A stretch of DNA of 64,000 nt from an uncultured Aquimarina sp. (GCA_947498935.1 CANMMM010000003.1:186001-250000); one strand, 5' to 3'; positions 37,565 to 45,076 are shown, counted from the first letter of the stretch. Program-made: numbers and translations. Notes: generated by a model from the sequence alone, not told the origin.

Positions 37565-37705
37565 GAGATTGTTCTAGATGATTTTACAATAAAAGTTCAA
37601 ACTCCACAAGGTTTATTCGATTTATTAACAAATTCAGCAAAGCATACTTATGGAAAAAACAGAAAAAAGCAACTTACAATCACAAAAAAGTATTTACAAA
37701 TATAA
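37565..37705 (+). pseudogene. Short orphan frame, probable toxin C-terminal tail (2)
   Basis: A 46-codon open stretch without a start codon: EIVLDDFTIKVQTPQGLF, then DLLTNSAKHTYGKNRKKQL and TITKKYLQI before TAA. It has a protein-like composition with a basic C-terminus, as in toxin tips. It runs 56 bp into the first of the three paralogous lipoprotein genes, in another frame. It is best explained as the end of a former effector whose upstream part has been lost. Confidence 0.45.
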
Positions 37706-38111
37706 TCTTTGTTTAATTGTGACAATTCTAACTTTATTTAGTTGTTCAAATGAAATTACAGAAACAACTTATAAATATAATTCGGACGAGTACCATGAAA
37801 AAATAAGAGAATTTAGAACCTCTTTTAATGAAGCCAAAGAAATCGCTTCTCTTTTATATTTTGAAAAAAATCCTAATGCTACAGAATATAATTTTTCTTT
37901 AAATTTTATACTTGGTGATTATTATATTTTTTGTGATTCAAATTGTTTATATAATTTAAAAACAACTCAATACTTTTTAAAAGGAATTTGGGTTAATGGA
38001 AAAACAGGAAAAGCAATTTATAAAAATACGGACAAATATGTAAAAATACATCTCGATATTCCTTATACGAACTTAAATTCGTATTCTGGAACAATTAAAA
38101 AATCTGAATAA
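37650..38111 (+). CDS. Paralogous island lipoprotein 1, candidate immunity protein
   Basis: A 153-aa protein. A basic N-terminus (MEKTEKSNLQSQKS) precedes a hydrophobic stretch and a lipobox, LTLFSC (Cys near 32). The unusually long n-region comes from DNA shared with the out-of-frame toxin-like tail. The mature domain shows the pattern shared with the next two genes: a SDEYHEKIREF start, an EAKEIASLLYF helix, DYYIF, and GIWVNGKTGKA. No known family is recognised. Confidence 0.65.
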   Translation: MEKTEKSNLQSQKSIYKYNLCLIVTILTLFSCSNEITETTYKYNSDEYHEKIREFRTSFNEAKEIASLLYFEKNPNATEYNFSLNFILGDYYIFCDSNCLYNLKTTQYFLKGIWVNGKTGKAIYKNTDKYVKIHLDIPYTNLNSYSGTIKKSE

Positions 38112-38122
38112 AAACGGTTTAG

Positions 38123-38203
38123 AATCGAGCTTCTTCTAATCGTGCCATACATAATAACAAAGACGATTATAATCAATTGATTTCCAAACCACAAACAGCA
38201 TGA
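38123..38203 (+). pseudogene. Short orphan frame, probable toxin C-terminal tail (3)
   Basis: A 26-codon frame (NRASSNRAIHNNKDDYNQLI, then SKPQTA) ends at TGA 38201-38203. This overlaps the ATG of the next lipoprotein gene as ATGA, the usual coupling of a toxin gene with its immunity gene. No start codon is present and the upstream part is replaced by the previous lipoprotein gene. Confidence 0.45.
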
Positions 38204-38583
38204 ATAAACTACTATACATGGTAATACTTATATCTATTGTAAACTTTTTAGGATGTAAGTCAGAAGAAGAAAAATTTCTTGATAATCATGAGATAGTTTT
38301 TTGTGAAACAGATGAGTTTAAAAATTTTATTGCAGAGGCTACAATTAAACCTGAAAGAGCAAAAGAAATAATGATTGATTTTGCCAGAAAAAACAATGTA
38401 CGGCCACCTCATTTGTTATATTTTATCATTGATGAGTATTATGTATTTACTAGTTATGTTCACCTAAAAATACCTGAAGCAAGTACAACGGGAATTTGGG
38501 TTCATGCCAATACTGGAAAAATCAAAGAAGTGAAAAATGGGTTATTTTTAAAAGCTTATTGTAAACATCAATGGACAAACTAA
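38200..38583 (+). CDS. Paralogous island lipoprotein 2, candidate immunity protein
   Basis: A 127-aa lipoprotein (MNKLLYMVILISIVNFLGC, Cys at 19). The mature part shares the set with its neighbours: ETDEFKNFIAEA, ERAKEIMIDFAR, DEYYVF, TTGIWVHANTGKIKEVK. The start codon overlaps the stop of a short orphan frame (ATGA). Function unknown; immunity to a lost toxin is inferred from place and form. Confidence 0.68.
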   Translation: MNKLLYMVILISIVNFLGCKSEEEKFLDNHEIVFCETDEFKNFIAEATIKPERAKEIMIDFARKNNVRPPHLLYFIIDEYYVFTSYVHLKIPEASTTGIWVHANTGKIKEVKNGLFLKAYCKHQWTN

Positions 38584-38627
38584 CATATCTAAAAATTGAG
38601 TACTACAAATTGCATCATAGAATATGA
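38577..38627 (+). pseudogene. Short orphan frame, possible toxin tail (4)
   Basis: KLTYLKIEYYKLHHRI ends at TGA 38625-38627, overlapping the next ATG as ATGA. It is only 16 codons and begins inside the previous gene, so it is the weakest of the four. Confidence 0.25.
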
Positions 38628-39046
38628 AACAAAAAATAATACTATTAATAGTAGCTATAATCTCTAGCTGTCATAATAACAATCCTATAAAAATTGACAA
38701 AAACAAAACTTACGCTTATCAAACAGAAGAATTTAGTAGATGGGAGCATTCAAAAAAAATAAAACTCAATGAAGCCCATAAAATTCTCTATGAATATCTA
38801 AAAACGCATCATGAATCTTTTAAAAATACGGATAAGCAGACAGGTTACCCCCTAAGCTATGCTTATGATAATTACTATGTATTTTCATCCGTGACAAACA
38901 TCCATAAACTAGGAAAATTTAATTTATCTGGTTTATGGGTTAATGCTAATACTGGTGAAATTAAAGTAGTAAAAATTGAACCCGAAAAAAATTTTGACAC
39001 AGAAGGACATATTTGGACTTTTTATACGGGAAATGATCAATATTAA
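38624..39046 (+). CDS. Paralogous island lipoprotein 3, candidate immunity protein
   Basis: A 140-aa lipoprotein (MKQKIILLIVAIISSC, Cys at 16). It shares the pattern QTEEFSRW, LNEAHKILYEYL, DNYYVFSSV and LSGLWVNANTGEIKVVK with the two genes before it. It is the last gene of the island on this side. Function unknown; see the paralogue entries. Confidence 0.68.
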   Translation: MKQKIILLIVAIISSCHNNNPIKIDKNKTYAYQTEEFSRWEHSKKIKLNEAHKILYEYLKTHHESFKNTDKQTGYPLSYAYDNYYVFSSVTNIHKLGKFNLSGLWVNANTGEIKVVKIEPEKNFDTEGHIWTFYTGNDQY

Positions 39047-39145
39047 TTTTATCGAAATTGAAAAAAACACTTCATAACCATAGGTTAACTTATTCATGTG
39101 CTTAATTTGTTATTTTTAGTTACTTAATTCTAAACTCTTTTAATC

Positions 39146-39328
39146 ATGCTAAAAAACATTTCCAATCTTGGTCAAATTCTAAGTAAAACAGAACAACTAT
39201 CCATCAATGGAGGCCGTACAGTGTATTGCAAAGTCAAGGTGTGTTCTGATGAAGTCGTAACTACAGAGGACATGCCTGGTGAATGGGACGACGACGTAAA
39301 TTGTCATTATGAATGGAGAGCATGCTAA
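39146..39328 (+). CDS. RiPP-like precursor peptide with double-glycine leader
   Basis: A 60-aa peptide. The leader MLKNISNLGQILSKTEQLSI ends in NGG (21-23) and has the Bacteroidota leader form L-x-K-x-E-Q-x-x-I-x-GG, a signal for cutting and export by a peptidase-containing ABC transporter. The putative core (24-60) is acidic, with four cysteines at C28, C33, C53 and C60, and ends in WRAC. The cysteines may form disulfides or be modified. No transporter, lanthipeptide or radical-SAM enzyme is nearby. The gene has its own terminator. It could be a bacteriocin, a signal or an immune-active peptide. Confidence 0.7.
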   Translation: MLKNISNLGQILSKTEQLSINGGRTVYCKVKVCSDEVVTTEDMPGEWDDDVNCHYEWRAC

Positions 39329-39352
39329 AGCATCTATAGATGACACCTCAAC

Positions 39353-39386
39353 TTTTAACGGTACCCAAACGGGCACCGTTAAAAAA
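39353..39386 (+). terminator. Terminator after the precursor peptide gene
   Basis: TTAACGGT pairs with ACCGTTAA, with an additional CCC/GGG pair, followed by AAAAA on this strand and preceded by TTTT. It is suited to either direction and lies 25 bp past the stop codon. Confidence 0.8.
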
Positions 39387-39560
39387 CTAACGATCACCGA
39401 AATAAAGAATACTAACACAAATAATGATGGGAACACAGCCTTACTTTATCTCTGAAGCTTCGTTATAACACATATCCCTCTAGCATACTTTCTTAGCATT
39501 TTAGTACCTTAACTAGCAATTCTATGTATTAATTTTGCTATCGATTTTATACAATACACA

Positions 39561-40376
39561 GTGACGCATCCATTAAAATTCATACGAGATTATTACCAAC
39601 CGATGCAACCCACTGTCTCGGCAGATCATCACGAAATCAGCTACCTAGAAATACAACCTCATCCAGAGATCGAGGATTTTGTATACTGTTTTTGGCAACT
39701 CAAAACACATGTAACCTTACCTACTCCCTACGAGTATCGAGTGGTTTCTGATGGCTGTATCGACATCTTTTTTACTCCTAGACACCCTACAGAAAGTTTT
39801 ATTATGGGGTTTAGTCAAAAATTTGTTCAATTTCCTATCGGAACAGCATTTGAGTATATCGGTATTCGATTTTTACCTGCTGCTTTTCCCCTGTTATTTG
39901 GAGTGGATGCCAAAACCCTAAGCAATCAATCTCAGGCACTAGACCACATCTTACCTAGTTTTGCCGAGTGGATACGCACTGCTATTCGCCCTACAGATTC
40001 TTTTGAAAACATCACTGCACTGCTCAACAAAAAAATAATTGGCTATCTACAAAACCGAGAGATACAGTACGACACTCGGTTTTTAGCAGCACTACATCTC
40101 ATTTTAAAAAAAAAGGGACATTTAGACACCGAAAAATACCTAGACACGGGGCTAAGTCCTAGGCAACTGCGTCGGGTCTTTAACTTTTATATCGGTACGA
40201 CAGCCAAATCATTTAGCAATGTGGTGCGTTTTCAGCATATATTACATGCTACACCTTCTCAGCAAAGCCTTACAGAAAATAAACTTTATCTAGCGATTGG
40301 TTTTTTTGACCAAGCACATTTCATAAAAAATTTCAAAACCTTCTACGGAGTTACGCCTTCAGAAGCATTCCGCTAA
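39561..40376 (+). CDS. AraC-family transcription regulator
   Basis: A 271-aa regulator if the GTG at 39561 is used; the ATG at 39603 would give 257 aa and is equally possible. The N-terminal sensor region (EIEDFVYCFWQLKTH ... RVVSDGCIDIFF) is of the DUF6597 type found with AraC domains. The C-terminal AraC HTH is seen in GLSPRQLRRVFNFYIGTTAKSF and the second helix set AIGFFDQAHFIKNFKTFYGVTPSEAF. The adjacent VOC gene starts 68 bp downstream and is a likely target. Confidence 0.85.
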   Translation: MTHPLKFIRDYYQPMQPTVSADHHEISYLEIQPHPEIEDFVYCFWQLKTHVTLPTPYEYRVVSDGCIDIFFTPRHPTESFIMGFSQKFVQFPIGTAFEYIGIRFLPAAFPLLFGVDAKTLSNQSQALDHILPSFAEWIRTAIRPTDSFENITALLNKKIIGYLQNREIQYDTRFLAALHLILKKKGHLDTEKYLDTGLSPRQLRRVFNFYIGTTAKSFSNVVRFQHILHATPSQQSLTENKLYLAIGFFDQAHFIKNFKTFYGVTPSEAFR

Positions 40377-40444
40377 GTTTGTCCGATTTTTACAATCCTA
40401 TCACTACTCATCATTATACATTCGTACCTATACAATCACGAACA

Positions 40445-40894
40445 ATGAAAACAGTAGTAGTCATCGCATTGGTACTAACCGCAGGTTGGACTCATGCACA
40501 AACAAACAACAAGATGAAATTAAACGCAGGTATTATTACCGAAAAATTACAGGAGAGCAAACAATTCTACACAGAGACCTTGGGCTTCGGAGTACGTTTT
40601 GAAAATGAATTTTACCTATTATTACACACCCCCGATCAATCCGCAGAAATTAGTTTTTTACAACCCAAACATCAGAGTCAACAACCTATTTTTCAATCTG
40701 CTTTTACTGGAAAAGGAGTTTATCTAACCATAGAGGTTGAGGATGTGGATAGGGTGTATCAGCAACTGCAAAAAAAAGGAGTTCCGATGGAAGTCGAAAT
40801 CCGAGATGAACCATGGGGAGACAGGCATTTTGCGATTAAAGATCCTAATGGTATCGGAATTGACATCGTAACCTATACGAATCCAGAAGAGTAA
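40445..40894 (+). CDS. VOC/glyoxalase-fold protein with signal peptide
   Basis: The start is set at ATG 40445: MKTVVVIALVLTAGWTHAQ is a signal peptide. A later ATG at 40514 (MKLNAGIITEKLQESKQF) would give the usual cytosolic form, so the signal sequence looks like an addition. The VOC domain shows FYTETLGFGVRFENEFYLLLH and WGDRHFAIKDPNGIGIDIV, one full beta-alpha-beta-beta-beta pair. Members include glyoxalases, dioxygenases and resistance proteins. The substrate is unknown. Confidence 0.78.
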   Translation: MKTVVVIALVLTAGWTHAQTNNKMKLNAGIITEKLQESKQFYTETLGFGVRFENEFYLLLHTPDQSAEISFLQPKHQSQQPIFQSAFTGKGVYLTIEVEDVDRVYQQLQKKGVPMEVEIRDEPWGDRHFAIKDPNGIGIDIVTYTNPEE

Positions 40895-40930
40895 AAGTAC
40901 AGCTATGTTATTGGGTCTATTTTTTTATAA

Positions 40931-40970
40931 ACGAATTTGGACTTTCTATTAGAAGAAAGTCCAAATTCGT
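40931..40970. terminator. Bidirectional terminator
   Basis: ACGAATTTGGACTTTCT pairs perfectly with AGAAAGTCCAAATTCGT. It sits between the converging VOC and lipoprotein genes. Confidence 0.85.
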
Positions 40971-40988
40971 TCAATTGTAGGAGTTTCG

Positions 40989-41516
40989 TTATTGTACATT
41001 ACAAACGCTTAGCGTAAAATTTCCGTTAACGAAATTTTCTTTATCAAATTTTGCATCAATTCTTCCTTTTACTTCGGTTTCTGAAATGGATAGGATTTCC
41101 ACAGCACCATCAGCAGAGATAAAATTCTGTGCGCCATCAGGATTAAACAATGTTACTGTTTGGCCTGTAAGGTCAGTATTGAGTTCTAAATTATATAGTC
41201 CCACTTCATTCTTGATGAAAAAGAATACCTTTACATTTTCACCAAAACCAAAGAATCCACAAAAATCATCGGATCCATCGTTTTCCTCATTAACATCAAA
41301 AAAATCTAGATCCATTGTATTTTCTTCCATTTCTATATCGGCACTTCCTGCCTTAAAATTAAAAGAAATACCATCAATCATTCCGCTCATATTCTGGTCT
41401 AAGAAACTATGTCCTGTCGAGCCATCATCATTATCGTCATTACAGGAGGTAAGACCTAATAAGCCTAACAGACAAATAGTGCATAGGACATTAAAACTAA
41501 TGTAAAAATGTTTCAT
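40989..41516 (-). CDS. Hypothetical lipoprotein
   Basis: A 175-aa lipoprotein with a signal segment and lipobox GLTSC (Cys at 25), followed by an acidic NDDNDDGS linker. The rest is beta-rich and very acidic (EMEENTMDLDFFDVNEENDGSDDF). Two cysteines, in FCGFFG and near the C-terminus (SVCNVQ), may form a disulfide. No family is recognised. Confidence 0.7.
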   Translation of the reverse strand: MKHFYISFNVLCTICLLGLLGLTSCNDDNDDGSTGHSFLDQNMSGMIDGISFNFKAGSADIEMEENTMDLDFFDVNEENDGSDDFCGFFGFGENVKVFFFIKNEVGLYNLELNTDLTGQTVTLFNPDGAQNFISADGAVEILSISETEVKGRIDAKFDKENFVNGNFTLSVCNVQ

Positions 41517-41793
41517 TTTTATAAAATTTATAGGGTTAACAACTTTAATACTAAGAACGTTCAGTTCTTTTAATTTTTAAAAAAAAATAGAAGATATTTT
41601 TTGTAAAGTGCTTAAATATAATGCTTTTATACATGCAATGGATTAAAAACCATAAAAAAGCATGGAACATATACTGTATCAGTAGAATACGTGTAAAATT
41701 CCTCCTGCTACTGCTACTATATGCTATCTATAAATAGTGTGGTATGCATAAGAAATGCTTTCTGCTTTTAATCAATATAATGCTTATCTAATT

Positions 41794-41954
41794 GAAGTGG
41801 TTTAAACTTTTTTGATTTCAGCGAAAAACCAATATTTTGTGATCAAATACAGTGATTTTTTAGTTGCATAGCAGCGCTACGGAACTAAAAAATTGCAAAA
41901 TTTGAGTGCAAAAGATCGTTTTTATAGCAAATTGAAAAAAGTTTAAATCACTTC
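41794..41954 (+). repeat. Family B repeat, copy 5
   Basis: A 161-bp hairpin, arms GAAGTGGTTTAAACTTTTTT and AAAAAAGTTTAAATCACTTC, with the central TTGCATAGCAGCGCTACGG stem. Unlike copies 1 and 4 it is not inside a family A element. Confidence 0.9.
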
Positions 41955-42039
41955 ATTATCAAAAATCTAACTACCCTGCCCATAGCATAACATGGATGTG
42001 GAATGTAAGATTGTAACCTCTACTCACATGTATAATAAA

Positions 42040-42144
42040 AACCTGAGCACTATAGATCCAAACTTAATTTTTGGGGCGATTTGAATATGACGTGTCACTA
42101 CGTAAGTATATCCTACGTATTGAGACTACTATAGTACTCAGGTT
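42040..42144. repeat. Inverted repeat, possible structured RNA
   Basis: AACCTGAGCACTATAG pairs (one mismatch) with CTATAGTACTCAGGTT across 73 bases. The right arm is followed by AAAAAAA. It could be a mobile hairpin or a structured transcript; only this copy is seen here. Confidence 0.4.
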
Positions 42145-42474
42145 AAAAAAACGAGTGCATACTTGCTTGCACAACAACAGTATTTTATAAGCATCAGCAT
42201 CATTCGTGGCAATTAAATAAACAACGCATTCAACTCACTCTGGCGCCACTTGATTATCATCAATGCTAATGGTTTATCACAAACAAGTAGGTACTCGTTG
42301 CTACTTCATTCTATAAAAAAACAACTCCTTTTTTTTTAGAAAAATCCGTTGCTTGCCGATAACACTGGATAACTACTCCGTGATCTCGAACACAACAAAT
42401 ATATATTTTTTCCCCGCATAAATTTTATATATAATTTTAATGACTATATTTAAAAAATAAATAAATTTATGTAA

Positions 42475-43404
42475 ATGACTATACAACAGCTTAGATACAT
42501 CGTAGCTTTGGATCAAAAAAGGCATTATATAAAAGCTGCTGAGGCTTGTTTTGTATCGCAACCTACACTCACGATTCAAGTAAAAAAACTAGAAGAAGAG
42601 ATTGGTAGTATGATTTTTAATCGTCATAAACACCCGCTTGTTCCTACTCCTATAGGGAGTATATTGATCGCCAAAGCCAAATCTATATTACGGGAAGTGG
42701 ATGAGTTTAAGGCATTGGCTTATGATGATAAAGCTTCTTTATCTGGCACCTATACACTAGGGATCATCCCTACGGTAGCTCCTTATTTACTGCCCTTATT
42801 CCTGGATGATTTTATACAGAAACACCCTACGATACAATTGCGCATTAAAGAAATGCAATCGGAGCAGATCATCGAAGCCTTGTATAAGGGTACGATAGAC
42901 ATTAGTATTTTATCTACTCCTATAGAAGAAGCAGGATTGCGGGAGATCAATCTGTACCAAGAGGCTTTTTTGGTGTACTGTAATGATCCCGAACAATTTA
43001 GCACCAATAAGCACATCCATCAAAAAGACTTAACGCCAGAAAACCTATTGCTACTCGAAGAAGGACATTGCTTTAGGAATCAGGTATTAAACATTTGTAA
43101 ACAACAAAAGGAAGATAACAAACATGCTTTTGTTTTCGAAAGTGGGTCGATACAAACGATTAAAAACCTCGTAAAAAGTGGTCTAGGCTATAGTTTGGTA
43201 CCACAATTGTCTGTCATAGATCCATCAGAAGATCGGTATACCAAACCCTTTGCTGCTCCTACTCCTACTAGAGAAATCAGCATTGTGGTGAATAAAAATT
43301 TTACCAAAGAAAAACTAATCGAACAGCTTTTAGCCTCTATTAAACATACACTGCCTGATACGGTCACTAGCCTACATAATTATGTAAAAGTACGCTGGAG
43401 ATAA
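42475..43404 (+). CDS. OxyR-like LysR-family peroxide sensor
   Basis: A 309-aa LysR regulator: HTH in AAEACFVSQPTLTIQVKKLEEEIG (about 21-44) and an effector domain from about 90. The block LLLLEEGHCFRNQVLNIC places cysteines at 199 and 208, the same numbers and spacing as the redox pair of E. coli OxyR. This supports disulfide-based sensing of hydrogen peroxide. No catalase, Dps or peroxiredoxin gene is adjacent, so its targets are elsewhere. A family A repeat follows 11 bp after the stop codon. Confidence 0.88.
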   Translation: MTIQQLRYIVALDQKRHYIKAAEACFVSQPTLTIQVKKLEEEIGSMIFNRHKHPLVPTPIGSILIAKAKSILREVDEFKALAYDDKASLSGTYTLGIIPTVAPYLLPLFLDDFIQKHPTIQLRIKEMQSEQIIEALYKGTIDISILSTPIEEAGLREINLYQEAFLVYCNDPEQFSTNKHIHQKDLTPENLLLLEEGHCFRNQVLNICKQQKEDNKHAFVFESGSIQTIKNLVKSGLGYSLVPQLSVIDPSEDRYTKPFAAPTPTREISIVVNKNFTKEKLIEQLLASIKHTLPDTVTSLHNYVKVRWR

Positions 43405-43414
43405 CTTCTTTTTT

Positions 43415-43503
43415 GCGTTAGGGATAGCAGTGGAAATCCCACAGCCCGACGATAGGAGGTGCGAGGAATTGGAACGGATAGCCCGACCCTTGTGGTAACG
43501 CCC
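43415..43503 (-). repeat. Family A repeat, copy 5 (short type)
   Basis: It runs from GCGTTAGGGATAGCAG to GTGGTAACGCCC, 89 bp, with the centre CCCACAGCCCGACGATAGG. Confidence 0.9.
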
Positions 43504-43563
43504 TAGTAGTTAAACATATCACTTTTTTCACAAAGTACTTGTGAGATTGCATAATTTAATTTT

Positions 43564-43580
43564 ACTTTGCAATTCAAAGT
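43564..43580. promoter_or_regulatory. Palindromic operator, site 1
   Basis: ACTTTGCAATTCAAAGT sits 10 bases before the start of the membrane protein gene and is followed by ACTTTAAAAA. The same palindrome recurs at 44579-44595. TTTG in its left arm may be part of the Bacteroidota -7 promoter element. A related CAAAGTACTTG lies at 43531-43541. Confidence 0.7.
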
Positions 43581-43589
43581 ACTTTAAAA

Positions 43590-44195
43590 ATGAGCATAGA
43601 AGATTATTTAAAAGACCTGACCGAGATTAAAGATATGATGCATAAGTCATCGCGTTTTTTCTCATTGAGCGGATTGTCTGGTATACTAGCAGGTATCTAT
43701 GCCCTTATTGGTGCTGCTGTGGGATATTATATCGTAAGTACCCATACGAGAGATTATGTGATGATTAGTGAAGAAGCTTTTCGGTATATCATCATAGATC
43801 TAGCCCTAGTGGCAACTGCTAGTATTGTTACAGGACTATGGCTAAGCTATCGCAAGGCGAGGAAGAATAATGAATCGCTGTGGAACAGTTCGGCTAGGAG
43901 ATTGGCAGAGGCTTTATTAGTGCCACTGATTACAGGTGGGATTTTTATCATCATAAAAATCTACCAACAACACTACGGATTGACAGGAGCATTGATGCTT
44001 ATTTTCTATGGATTGGCTTTAGTTAATGCCTCGAAATATACGATTGGTAATGTAAAATATTTGGGATATATAGAGATTGTATTAGGATTAGTCTGCGCTA
44101 TAGTTCCTACCTTTGGTTTTGTATTTTGGAGCATTGGATTCGGAGTGATGCATATCATTTATGGTAGTTTGATCTATATAAAACACGACCGATAA
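43590..44195 (+). CDS. Membrane protein encoded with an HTH regulator
   Basis: A 201-aa protein with about five TM helices (from about 25-47, 68-85, 111-127, 133-150, 160-195). The N-terminus (MSIEDYLKDLTEIKDMMHKSSRF) is amphipathic and cytosolic. Its layout is common in Bacteroidota next to a small HTH regulator of the kind that follows after 31 bp. Function unknown; perhaps it senses or transports a signal for that regulator. Confidence 0.75.
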   Translation: MSIEDYLKDLTEIKDMMHKSSRFFSLSGLSGILAGIYALIGAAVGYYIVSTHTRDYVMISEEAFRYIIIDLALVATASIVTGLWLSYRKARKNNESLWNSSARRLAEALLVPLITGGIFIIIKIYQQHYGLTGALMLIFYGLALVNASKYTIGNVKYLGYIEIVLGLVCAIVPTFGFVFWSIGFGVMHIIYGSLIYIKHDR

Positions 44196-44226
44196 TCAGA
44201 GACATAGCTACTAATCTGTAGACACT

Positions 44227-44520
44227 ATGAAGAATATTTTAGGGAATATCAATAAGGCTTTTGACCATCGTATCCGATTGGGTATTATGTCGGTATTGGT
44301 CGTAAATGAGCATGCCGATTTTAAAACCCTTAAGGAGCTACTAGGGGTAACGGATGGCAATCTAGCCAGCCATGCCAAGGCACTAGAAAAAGAAGCCTAT
44401 ATCAAGGTAGAGAAATCATTTATTGGACGCAAACCCAATACTAAATATAGCGCTACAAAGGAAGGACGATTAGCGTTCGAGAAGCATGTAGCTGCTATCG
44501 AAAAATTACTACGTACTTAG
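44227..44520 (+). CDS. Winged-helix transcription regulator (HTH_27-like)
   Basis: A 97-aa single-domain regulator: DHRIRLGIMSVLVVNEHADFKTLKELLGVTDGNLASHAKALEKEAYIKVEKSFIGRKPNTKYSATKEG is the winged helix of the MarR/ArsR-like DNA-binding proteins (HTH 27). The wing is GRKPNTKYS. It lies in an operon whose promoter carries the palindrome at 43564, and 95 bp before a second operon with the same palindrome, so it probably represses both, including itself. Confidence 0.85.
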   Translation: MKNILGNINKAFDHRIRLGIMSVLVVNEHADFKTLKELLGVTDGNLASHAKALEKEAYIKVEKSFIGRKPNTKYSATKEGRLAFEKHVAAIEKLLRT

Positions 44521-44578
44521 AAACAGGAATACCTCAGTACGTAACGACCTATAAAAAGGTCTATTTTTTTACATATTT

Positions 44579-44595
44579 ACTTTGAAATTCAAAGT
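44579..44595. promoter_or_regulatory. Palindromic operator, site 2
   Basis: ACTTTGAAATTCAAAGT is a perfect 17-bp palindrome followed by ACTTTAAAAAT, as at site 1. It lies 20 bases before the Coq4-like gene. Confidence 0.75.
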
Positions 44596-44614
44596 ACTTT
44601 AAAAATTAAATAAA

Positions 44615-45076
44615 ATGAGAGCATTTATTGTCGCTACTTTATACGAATGGAGTAAAACTCCGTATCAGAAATGGATTAAGAAAAATGAGGCTTGGGAGCT
44701 ATCTGTACCGCAATTGATGGCATATCCCGTAGAGAGCTTGGGCTATCATCTGGGTAGTTTTATGCTGCGGCACAATTTTACGCTTGAACCTAAACTAGAG
44801 AACCACGATGTGTTTCATGTACTCACTGGTATTGGGATCTCTGTACCCGAAGAAATCGCAATGCAGTTTTATCTATTGGGGAATGGAAAGAAAAGCCTCT
44901 ACCTCTGCATGGTGATTCTAATCGGCACACTACTCTACCCCGATCAATGGCGCTTTTTTTTAAAAGCCTATCGATTGGGCGCACAAGCGAATATATTCCA
45001 TTCATTGGCATATCATAAACTACTCTTACAACCTATAGAAACGATTCGTACCACTTTTTTAATTCAAACATTATGA
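44615..45076 (+). CDS. Coq4-like protein
   Basis: A 153-aa protein. ENHDVFHVLTGIGISVPEE (about 62-80) contains the HDxxH...E metal-site pattern of Coq4, a protein needed for ubiquinone synthesis in eukaryotes; bacterial members are of unclear role. A hydrophobic C-terminal helix set follows. The stop codon overlaps the next ATG (ATGA), so the two are translationally coupled. Since flavobacteria use menaquinone, a role in ubiquinone synthesis is unlikely. Confidence 0.7.
   Translation: MRAFIVATLYEWSKTPYQKWIKKNEAWELSVPQLMAYPVESLGYHLGSFMLRHNFTLEPKLENHDVFHVLTGIGISVPEEIAMQFYLLGNGKKSLYLCMVILIGTLLYPDQWRFFLKAYRLGAQANIFHSLAYHKLLLQPIETIRTTFLIQTL

Larger units (their letters stand above)
41517..42474. 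other. Long divergent intergenic region
   Basis: No gene is seen in 958 bp. It contains a family B copy (41794-41954) and an inverted repeat of about 105 bp (42040-42144). The remainder, with homopolymer T runs near 42330, shows nothing definite. The oxyR-like promoter must lie in the last 150 bp. Confidence 0.5.

Noticed and set aside
42373..42579. Minus-strand frame overlapping the oxyR-like gene start
   Set aside because: It overlaps a certain LysR gene and has low-complexity AT-rich composition.
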